A program made the translations under genes and the position numbers. Positions 1-7,350 of a stretch of DNA of 54,317 bases are shown here, piece by piece. The number at the start of each line of letters is the position of its first letter. The first letter of the stretch is position 1. Origin of the DNA: Clostridiales bacterium (GTDB lineage Bacteria > Bacillota > Clostridia > Peptostreptococcales > Anaerovoracaceae); NCBI GenBank assembly GCA_022775805.1, contig JALFKB010000024.1, positions 1 through 54,317 on the forward strand, in the 5' to 3' direction. The notes below the pieces were generated by a model. That model did no database searches. It worked only from the letters and a program-made list of their open reading frames with translations, and was not told where the DNA came from.

Positions 1-1071
1 TATATTAGAGTGGGAACAAATAAGAAGAAACTTAAAGAATTCCCTGATAAGGAAAGAGAATTGTGGAGAGCATTCGATACAACTCATTTTGAGCTTAAGA
101 TGGCAGCAGAGGATTTGGATGAAGAAACAATGTTCTCTTTATTGGACTATCCTGGGTATTATGACAAGTTGGAGTTGCCGATACCTCGAAATCGAGATAA
201 AGTTCTGGATGATTTTATTAATGAGAAATTTATTAAGAAAAATGATGCCGGTAGATGGAATGTTACGAATATGGGCGCTTTGATGGTAGCAAAAGACTTA
301 AAGAAGTTCGAGCATCTGCAAAGAAAAAGCGTCCGTGTTATTTGGTATAAAGGAGATTCTAGAATTGAAGCTTTTAGAGAAAAAGAATTCGCTGCAGGAT
401 ATGCCTTTTCACATGAGGAAATTGTACAGTATATCATGACCATCATTCCACAAGAGGAAGTTATTGTAGATGCAACAAGAAAATCCATGATAAGTTTTCC
501 GGAGATTGCCATTCGTGAATTACTAGCAAACGCAATGATCCATCAGGATTTGCAGCAGCGTGGCACAAACCCTATGGTTGAAATTTTCTCTAATAGAATA
601 GAATTCTCCAATGCTGGAGGGCCGCTAGTTTCAATTGAGCGTATCGTAGATACTGTTCCGGTATCAAGAAATGAGAATATTGCAGGATTTCTTCACAAAT
701 GTGGTATTTGTGAAGAACGTGGTAGCGGATATGATAAAATCATTGAAGCAACTGGCAAGAACAAGTTGCTCGCACCGAGAATTGAAAACCAGAGCAATCA
801 GTTTACAAAAGCGATTCTATTTGCAAAGATTCCTTTTGAAATGGTTACGAAAGAAGATAGAATTCGAACATGTTATATGCAGGCTTGTTTGGCATATGTA
901 AACTTTAATGCAATAAATAATTCTGATATCCGTGCAGTTTTTGGATTAAGTAGTAAGGAAAGTTATAAAGCATCTAGAGTAATAAAGGATTCATTAGAAG
1001 CGCAGAAAATTAAGCCTTTAGATGAAAACACAGCGCCAAGGTACATGAAATACATACCTTATTGGGCATAA
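1..1071 (+). CDS. ATP-binding protein / putative transcriptional regulator (AlbA_2-HATPase_c_4, RecG-C-like), 5' truncated by window edge
   Basis: Frame is open to base 1 (Y-I-R-V-G-T...). C-terminal motif IRELLANAMIHQDLQQRGTNPMVEIFSNRIEFSNAGGPL...EERGSGYDKI is typical of the HATPase_c_4 family. The GTG at 10 is probably internal. Confidence 0.75.
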   Translation, partial: YIRVGTNKKKLKEFPDKERELWRAFDTTHFELKMAAEDLDEETMFSLLDYPGYYDKLELPIPRNRDKVLDDFINEKFIKKNDAGRWNVTNMGALMVAKDLKKFEHLQRKSVRVIWYKGDSRIEAFREKEFAAGYAFSHEEIVQYIMTIIPQEEVIVDATRKSMISFPEIAIRELLANAMIHQDLQQRGTNPMVEIFSNRIEFSNAGGPLVSIERIVDTVPVSRNENIAGFLHKCGICEERGSGYDKIIEATGKNKLLAPRIENQSNQFTKAILFAKIPFEMVTKEDRIRTCYMQACLAYVNFNAINNSDIRAVFGLSSKESYKASRVIKDSLEAQKIKPLDENTAPRYMKYIPYWA

Positions 1072-1373
1072 ATTTAAGTTGCAGTAACTTGCAACAATCC
1101 TAATAAGTAGTATTGTTTAAATGCATCGTGAGACTCAGAACCCTTGAAAATGCATGGGTCTAGAGCAAAGGTTAACCATCAAATGGTGGCTATATATTGA
1201 AAATTAACTTGCAGTAAGTTGCAGCTGTGCTGATATTTACTGCTTACATGATTGTGAATATAGGATTTGATACTTAAGACTTGCCTTGCCTACTTACCAA
1301 AGTAAGAGGGCAAGGCGCAAGAATTATTCCGTTGAATCGTAAATAAAAGCAAATGCTTTGGAGAGGTGATGAA

Positions 1374-2438
1374 ATGAGTTTCCCACAAAAAGTTGCAGAT
1401 GAGGTCCTTGTTCGCTGTGGAAGGCATTGCTGTCTTTGTGGTAGGTATGCAGGTGGGAAAATAGAACTTCATCATATAAAGCAAGTTGCTGATGGCGGTG
1501 AGGATACTGCAGATAATTGCATTCCCCTATGTCTCGATTGCCATGCAGAAGTTAAAGCATATGATCCACGTCATCCAAAAGGAAGAAAGTTTTCTGAAGC
1601 AGAGCTAAAAGGACATAGAGATAGGTGTTATGCTAAATATGGGGTAAGCGTTGAAATTAATGTGGCTCCTGAAGAAGCCGAAGAGTCTGTTGCAAAATGG
1701 TTTTCTAAATATGAAAATCCTCAAAGACTTCAAATAACATGGGGCTTCTCGGATGTGGATAAAGCTTGCCCTTTGTTTCCGGGGACGATTGCGCTTGTTG
1801 CGGGGTATACTTCTGCTGGAAAAAGCATTTATGTACAGCAAGCGATGTTAAAAAATATGGCAAGAAGAAATAAGGTATTATATTTTCACTTGAAAGATAG
1901 TGCTGATGCAATAATAAATAGTATTATTGCTATAGAATCGTTGACAAACCTTGAAAACATTCAAAGTCAGTTATTAACTGAAAAAGATTGGAGCAGAATA
2001 TCAAATGCATTAAATAGTATCAATTTTGATTGTCTGAAGCTGGTGCCTTTCAATTTGAATTCTTCTGTGAAAGAGGAAATAATAGTAGCTTTAGAGAAAA
2101 GTAATGCAGAATTGATTGTAATAGATGACATCAATGCACTAAATTTACAGGATAACAATAGTGTCGAAGAATTCTTTTACAAATTAAAAAGGTTAGCATC
2201 TCAGACAAATACAACAGTTCTTATCATTACGAATGTTACACAAAACCATAACCGCATAGATCAACGACCTATGATACAGGACATACAATACGAGGCATTA
2301 TACCGTATGTGTGATATAGTACAGTTTATCTATCGAGGTGAATACGATTATTATGATTCTCAAGCGGAAAATCGAATCGAAGTCATCACCGTAAAAAAGC
2401 CGGGTCAAATAATGCTAGAACCGTGGAGCTTAAAATAA
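1374..2438 (+). CDS. HNH endonuclease domain fused to RecA/DnaB_C-like P-loop ATPase
   Basis: N-terminal CGRHCCLCGRYAGGKIELHHIKQVADGGEDTADNCIPLCLDCHAEV (HNH with CxxC pairs); Walker A GYTSAGKSI; Walker B AELIVIDDI; DnaB-like TVLIITNVTQN and VQFIYRGEYD. RBS GGAGAGGTG precedes ATG 1374; the ORF-track start at 1353 lies upstream of that RBS. Confidence 0.8.
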   Translation: MSFPQKVADEVLVRCGRHCCLCGRYAGGKIELHHIKQVADGGEDTADNCIPLCLDCHAEVKAYDPRHPKGRKFSEAELKGHRDRCYAKYGVSVEINVAPEEAEESVAKWFSKYENPQRLQITWGFSDVDKACPLFPGTIALVAGYTSAGKSIYVQQAMLKNMARRNKVLYFHLKDSADAIINSIIAIESLTNLENIQSQLLTEKDWSRISNALNSINFDCLKLVPFNLNSSVKEEIIVALEKSNAELIVIDDINALNLQDNNSVEEFFYKLKRLASQTNTTVLIITNVTQNHNRIDQRPMIQDIQYEALYRMCDIVQFIYRGEYDYYDSQAENRIEVITVKKPGQIMLEPWSLK

Positions 2439-2780
2439 TACCACAGATACCAATTATTTGCTCGTCCGATAATGAAATGGAAGAAAACACAGTAACCTAT
2501 CATAGATGAAATGAAAAAGACAAACTGTATGTTGATTATTATGTTAAACTAATGAATTGTTGTGCTTGAATAGAAATGTGGAATGGAGAGATCGGAGGTA
2601 TTCGATTACAACATCAGCTTCTCCCGACTTTTTCCCGACTTTTTGGTTGAAAGGCGCCTCAAGAAACCTTAAGGCGCCAATAATTGCCAATCGCTACAAC
2701 CATTGCAATTTCAAGCTTTTATAAGAGAAATCAAGTAATTGCAAAGGGCTTCAGCAAGCTCAGTTTTTGAAAGATTAGTT

Positions 2781-2808
2781 CTTGGTTCGATTCCGAGTGG
2801 GGGTGCCA
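2781..2808 (+). tRNA. tRNA 3'-half remnant (T-arm + 3' acceptor strand + CCA), probable att site
   Basis: CTTGG-TTCGATT-CCGAG forms a 5-bp T-stem with canonical 7-nt T-loop, followed by TGGGGGT-G-CCA. No complementary 5' acceptor strand (ACCCCCA) nearby. Confidence 0.55.
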
Positions 2809-2810
2809 AT

Positions 2811-2859
2811 AATCCGCCCAGATTCAGGCATGGTCCGAATCTGCATGGCGGATTTTTTA
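2811..2859 (+). terminator. Rho-independent terminator after tRNA 3' fragment
   Basis: AATCCGCC-CAGATTC ... GAATCTG-cat-GGCGGATT followed by a T-run. Confidence 0.8.
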
Positions 2860-3000
2860 TTGGCGTTATTCTTGTTGGCAGGATTCTCATTGCCAGGCTC
2901 ACGAGCCAGCAAGGCTTCCAGCCGGCAGACATCCTAATCAGCAGACACACTCGCCTGCAGGGATTGTTATGCCTTCTTCCACTGCCCGCCTGCCCAGGAT

Positions 3001-3254
3001 GTTGAAGCAATGGAGGTTTTCAAAGCATCTGCTTCAACAGCTATAGAATTTTAGGCCCTACAAGCGACCTTTTTAGGGGTCGGGTTGAAGCATCCTCAGG
3101 TATCAGCAAAGTTGCTTCAACAAAATCCGGAAAAAGTTGAAGCAATTAAAAGCATGAAGGCAGTGCTTCAAAAACTGGAAAAATTTAGGCGATAAATCGA
3201 CTGTTTTTTTGGGCCGTGTTGAAGCAAATTTGACTATTATCTGATTGCTTCAAC
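3001..3254 (+). repeat. Four-hairpin repeat element, copy 1
   Basis: Units 3001-3038, 3084-3121, 3136-3172, 3218-3254, each GTTGAAGCA(A)-N-(T)TGCTTCAA(C/A), separated by 45, 14 and 45 nt. Confidence 0.85.
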
Positions 3255-3607
3255 ATCAGCTTGAGAATGCATATAGGGCAACTAAGCAAGCGGCTTTATG
3301 GAAGCTATAGCTGCGGCAACAATGGGCTGATGCTACATCAAGATGAGTTTCTCAGACCTACTAATCACGAACTTTTTCCAGCCGGCTCGGGAAATGTTGA
3401 AATTGCAACCTTCCATTTTTTCGTGATTATGGCGATTATTCGCAGCTAAAACTCAGTCGTGAAGTTTCGCAAAACTCCCAAGCACGGCCAGGGCCGCAAA
3501 CCTCGAACAATAACAAATTTGCGGTTTTTGCGCGAAAAAAGAGTGGTTTCATGCTGTAATACAGGGGTTTTCAGGCATAACACAGCAAACTAATATAGAA
3601 AAAGCCC

Positions 3608-3635
3608 TTGCAAACCGCAAACTAAATGATATAAT
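3608..3635 (+). promoter_or_regulatory. Candidate sigma-A promoter upstream of microprotein ORF
   Basis: TTGCAA (3608-3613), 16-nt spacer, TATAAT (3630-3635). Confidence 0.5.
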
Positions 3636-3662
3636 AATATTAGGCAAAGGGAGGTGAGTAAA

Positions 3663-3749
3663 ATGACAAACACAATTAAGAGCCTTAAAAATGAACTTAA
3701 GCAGTACGTTGAGCTTTACTCAGAGTACTCAAAGAGAATGTACTGGTAA
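3663..3749 (+). CDS. 28-aa microprotein MTNTIKSLKNELKQYVELYSEYSKRMYW
   Basis: Strong RBS (GGGAGGTGAGTAAAATG), candidate promoter upstream, terminator downstream. Below the ORF-track length cutoff. Confidence 0.45.
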   Translation: MTNTIKSLKNELKQYVELYSEYSKRMYW

Positions 3750-3802
3750 AGGATACCGGGTACTGTGAACAAAACAATAAATACATAGAGTATTTTTTTC
3801 GT

Positions 3803-3832
3803 CGGTGGGCAATCGCCCGCCGTTTTTTATTG
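3803..3832 (+). terminator. Rho-independent terminator
   Basis: CGGTGGGC-AATC-GCCCGCCG-TTTTTT. Confidence 0.75.
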
Positions 3833-3989
3833 GGGAAGAGTGTTTTTATTGTAGAATCGTGTTCTTTAGTGTAGAAGCGATTCGTGACAGCAAGAGAAAG
3901 CTGTACTATACTTTCCTCAGAAAAAGCAATAAATGGCTGCGTTAAAATGGCAGCATCAAGTAAGCCATTAAAATGGGGTAGGTAATAAC

Positions 3990-4079
3990 ATGAAGAAAAA
4001 ACTCTGCCTGTTTGTATGCATGATGCTGATGGTTTCATCGGTATTTATCATGACAGCCTGCGGAGCTGAGACCGAGTAA
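3990..4079 (+). CDS. 29-aa mini-lipoprotein or lipoprotein-gene remnant (MKKKLCLFVCMMLMVSSVFIMTACGAETE)
   Basis: Complete lipoprotein signal peptide with lipobox-like MTAC, then a stop 5 codons later. Confidence 0.4.
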   Translation: MKKKLCLFVCMMLMVSSVFIMTACGAETE

Positions 4080-4119
4080 CCTGCAAAGGCAGCCGGCCGC
4101 AAACAAGCATCAAAAAAAA

Positions 4120-4166
4120 GGAGCGTATCGCACCGGAAAAGTCAGTGTGAAAGGCTCCTTTTGTCA
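4120..4166. terminator. Bidirectional terminator hairpin
   Basis: AAAAGGAGC ... GCTCCTTTT 9-bp inverted repeat with flanking A/T runs. Confidence 0.6.
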
Positions 4167-4169
4167 TGT

Positions 4170-6785
4170 CTAATTTCTGTCGCCATCCACGTCGGCGTCC
4201 CAGAGACAGCAGCCGCCCTTGTGCTCACGCTTGGCTCGGTAGAGGGCACGGTCTGCCTGTTCAATTAGCTTGTCCGAGATAGTATCATCCCGTCCGCAGA
4301 GAGCAATTCCGCAGGAACATGCAGCCAGACTTCCGTCAGGCAGAACAGTTTTGCCGAACGCCCTGCATATGGTGGCGCCCTTTTCGACAATCACATCGAC
4401 GTTGCTGATGTGAGGAAGCAGGACAACAAACTCATCGCCTCCGTAACGGCAGAGGATGTCGCCGCTGCGGGTGTTTTTCTTTAACAGCTCGCTAAAGGCC
4501 TTAAGCATGGCGTCTCCTGCATCGTGACCGATACGGTCATTAATGCGTTTCAGATTATCCACGTCAAAGATATATAATGCCGCAGGCATATCCGACTGAC
4601 GAAGAGCGTCCATGGCAGCAAACAGGCCTCGACGATTATACAGGCCGGTCATGAAATCCCTGTTTGCTTCATCCTGAAGCTCCTGCTCCCTTTCCCTGGA
4701 TGCCTTCATTGACAGCAGCCTGGCGACTCTGATATGAAGATCCTCCAGAGGATGCTGCTTGCATAGGAAATCATCAGTCCTCACGTGCAGCTCCAGGTTG
4801 CGGCATATATTGTCAGCTGGAATAATTGCCACAACAGGGATACGCCAGTGTTTCGGATCCTGATGAAGAGCATCAAGGAAATTCGTTCCATCTCCATCAG
4901 GAAGCTCTACATTCAGAAGAATCGCAGAAATTGCAGAGCCTCTCTCCCGTACAATCTCCAGAGCATCCCGGGAATTGTCCGCCTCGAGAACGCCGAAGCT
5001 CTCCTTGAAGCTGTCCCTGACGGCAGCTCTGTATTCCAGGTCATCATCAATAATCAGAATGAACCTGGAGAATCCATCATCCGCGCTGACCATAGAAACA
5101 GGGTCACAGATAAGACTGTCTGTCATCAGCTGTTCGAACTCCTGCCTTGGCAGAGGCTTCGAGAAAAAGTATCCCTGAACATAGTCACAGCCCAGCTCCT
5201 GAAGCCGCTCCAGCTGAACGTGGGTTTCCACGCCCTCCGCTACAACGCTGAGATTGAGCCAGCGAGCAAGGGTAATGATAAATCTGAGAATTCCCTTGTC
5301 AGAAGGCTTGGCAGTTTCATTTTGAATAAACTTCATATCAAGCTTCAGGACGTCGAATTTCATCTGGTTAAGCATATTAAGAGAAGAGTAGCCGCTGCCG
5401 AAGTCGTCCATTTCAACTATGAAACCGGCATCACGTATGCTCTTTACCGCCGAAATAATCTGATCCGGATTTTCTGTATAGGCGCTTTCCGTAAGCTCCA
5501 GATGCAGCCTTGAAGGTTCAAGATCATACTTACTGGTAAGATGCAGAAGAGTATCCAGAAGCTTCTCCTGATATATTGTCGCCCTTGACATATTAACGGA
5601 AACAGGGAAGGGGGAATAGCCCTCCTTGTCCCACTCATTCATTATAATGCAGACCTGTTCCCATACGTAACGGTCAAGCCGGGTAATGAATCCGTTCTTT
5701 TCGAATACAGGAATAAATTCTCCGGGAGACAGGAATCCAAGCTGTGGATGAGTCCATCTTACCAGGGCTTCTGCTCCGGCCAGGCCATCGTTTCGAAGAT
5801 TGTATTTCGGCTGAAAGTAGACCTCGAACTGACCTTCATCCAGAGCGGTTTTCATGGAATCGGTAATAGCCTGCTCTCTCAAGAGCGTGTTCCGCATGCT
5901 GGAATCATAAACCGCAAGCGATATGTCATATTGCCCGGAAATGCTGTCAACCGCCATAAATGCCCGGTCACACATATGTTCAATTGGAACAGAAGTATCG
6001 TTAATATTGTAAAGACCCCACTTCATCACAAAATTATCCCGGTATGCGGAGCTTTCAAACCAGGCGGTTTCAAACAGCGCCTCAAGATTGTCGGCATCGT
6101 CAAAACGCTTTCTCAGGAGGAGAAATCTGTCTGCGCTGAAACGTCCGCAGATACAATTGTCTCCAAACTTTTGCCTTATTGCCTTTGCCAGGTCCTGCAA
6201 AAGCAGGTCACCGGCCTTCATTCCATAATTGTCGTTATACACCTTGAAGTTCTCGATGTTTGAACATATGATAGAGTATTTCTCGTCAGGATTCGCCAGA
6301 AGAGCTTCCCGAACCATATGGCAGAAATACTCCTTGCTGTATAGACCGGTTAATCTGTCATATTTAAACTGGTTTGCCAGCGCAGCGTTTTCCCGCAGAC
6401 TTATAATGTTTGCAACCCTGTGGAGGATAATCTGAGGTCTGTAAGGCTTCGGAAGGAAGTCGGCGGCACCTCTTATGAGGGCGTCTACCTCTCCCTCCTC
6501 TGTATCGCTGGAGGTCATAACGATAACCGGAATCAGAGACAGCTCCTCGTCGGATTTTATCGTATCCAGGAAGGTGTATCCGTCCATTACAGGCATCTCG
6601 ATGTCCAGGAGAATAAGGGATATGTCATCAGGGTGATCCTTTAAGATATCAAGTCCTGCGAGGCCGTTTTCGGCAGTCAATACAGTATATTGATTCTCCA
6701 GAATAGATATTAGCATATCCCGGTTAATTTCATTATCTTCTATTACAAGTATCTGTTTTGCTGGTGCCATTAGTACTTTCCTCAT
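4170..6785 (-). CDS. Multidomain c-di-GMP regulator: REC - degenerate GGDEF - EAL - degenerate REC - GGDEF
   Basis: REC (VIEDNEINR...LLLDIEMPVMDG...KPYRP); first GGDEF position reads RFSADRF; EAL motifs AEALVRW and DDFGSGYSSLN; second REC has LLNVELPDG; terminal CRYGGDEFVVLL. Confidence 0.9.
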   Translation of the reverse strand: MRKVLMAPAKQILVIEDNEINRDMLISILENQYTVLTAENGLAGLDILKDHPDDISLILLDIEMPVMDGYTFLDTIKSDEELSLIPVIVMTSSDTEEGEVDALIRGAADFLPKPYRPQIILHRVANIISLRENAALANQFKYDRLTGLYSKEYFCHMVREALLANPDEKYSIICSNIENFKVYNDNYGMKAGDLLLQDLAKAIRQKFGDNCICGRFSADRFLLLRKRFDDADNLEALFETAWFESSAYRDNFVMKWGLYNINDTSVPIEHMCDRAFMAVDSISGQYDISLAVYDSSMRNTLLREQAITDSMKTALDEGQFEVYFQPKYNLRNDGLAGAEALVRWTHPQLGFLSPGEFIPVFEKNGFITRLDRYVWEQVCIIMNEWDKEGYSPFPVSVNMSRATIYQEKLLDTLLHLTSKYDLEPSRLHLELTESAYTENPDQIISAVKSIRDAGFIVEMDDFGSGYSSLNMLNQMKFDVLKLDMKFIQNETAKPSDKGILRFIITLARWLNLSVVAEGVETHVQLERLQELGCDYVQGYFFSKPLPRQEFEQLMTDSLICDPVSMVSADDGFSRFILIIDDDLEYRAAVRDSFKESFGVLEADNSRDALEIVRERGSAISAILLNVELPDGDGTNFLDALHQDPKHWRIPVVAIIPADNICRNLELHVRTDDFLCKQHPLEDLHIRVARLLSMKASREREQELQDEANRDFMTGLYNRRGLFAAMDALRQSDMPAALYIFDVDNLKRINDRIGHDAGDAMLKAFSELLKKNTRSGDILCRYGGDEFVVLLPHISNVDVIVEKGATICRAFGKTVLPDGSLAACSCGIALCGRDDTISDKLIEQADRALYRAKREHKGGCCLWDADVDGDRN

Positions 6786-6926
6786 ATGCTGAAATGCAAA
6801 TATCCATCATCATTGTATATAAAAGCACCGGCAAAAGCAAGAAATACTCTAAAGGCTTAACATTTCAAACCATCGTTTGTATAATAATGATATATCATCA
6901 CCCTAGAAAACAACGAGACCTGAACC

Positions 6927-7277
6927 ATGAAAATACTGATTATCGAAGATGAAATCCGGCAGCTCATGGCGATACTTATTGATAATGCCATAAAAAATAC
7001 CGGCGAAGGGGGCCGCATAAACATCAATACAGTTCAGGAAAAGGGAAATGCGGTTCTGACAGTTACAAACACAGGAGAAGGCATAGCCGAAGAGCACATA
7101 GCCCATATCTTTGAACGGTTTTATACTCAGGATCCGGCCCACAGAGAGGAGTCCTTCGGGCTGGGGCTTTCCATTGCAAAGGCAATAGTGTCCCGTCATG
7201 GAGGAACTATAACCGCCGGCAGCATTCCGGGTGAAGAGACCCGGTTTACAGTCTCCATAAGAAAAATGGAAAAATAA
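6927..7277 (+). pseudogene. Response-regulator N-terminus fused to histidine-kinase HATPase C-terminus (deletion remnant)
   Basis: MKILIIEDEIRQ (REC start) runs directly into LMAILIDNAIKNTGEGGRI...GEGIAEEHIAHIFERFYTQD...GLGLSIAKAIVSRHGGTI (HK ATPase). Confidence 0.7.
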
Positions 7278-7350
7278 CGGTTTTTTCAATGTTAATTTAA
7301 GATAAGAAATGTATATTCCTCCTATCAATTTGAATAGGAGGTGTTATTTT

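Noticed and set aside
2700-2808. Complete tRNA gene
   Set aside because: Only T-arm and 3' acceptor are recognisable; no matching 5' acceptor, D-arm or clear anticodon stem upstream.
2711-3010. Minus-strand 99-aa and plus-strand 88-aa ORFs over the tRNA fragment and terminator
   Set aside because: They overlap the tRNA-like sequence, a terminator hairpin and the repeat element; no RBS.
3001-3254. CRISPR array
   Set aside because: Repeat arms are short (9-10 bp) and alternate in orientation; spacing alternates 45/14/45 rather than a regular repeat-spacer period; no cas genes in the window.
3261-3449. 62-aa ORF in the intergenic region
   Set aside because: No RBS, odd composition and no family resemblance; likely chance.
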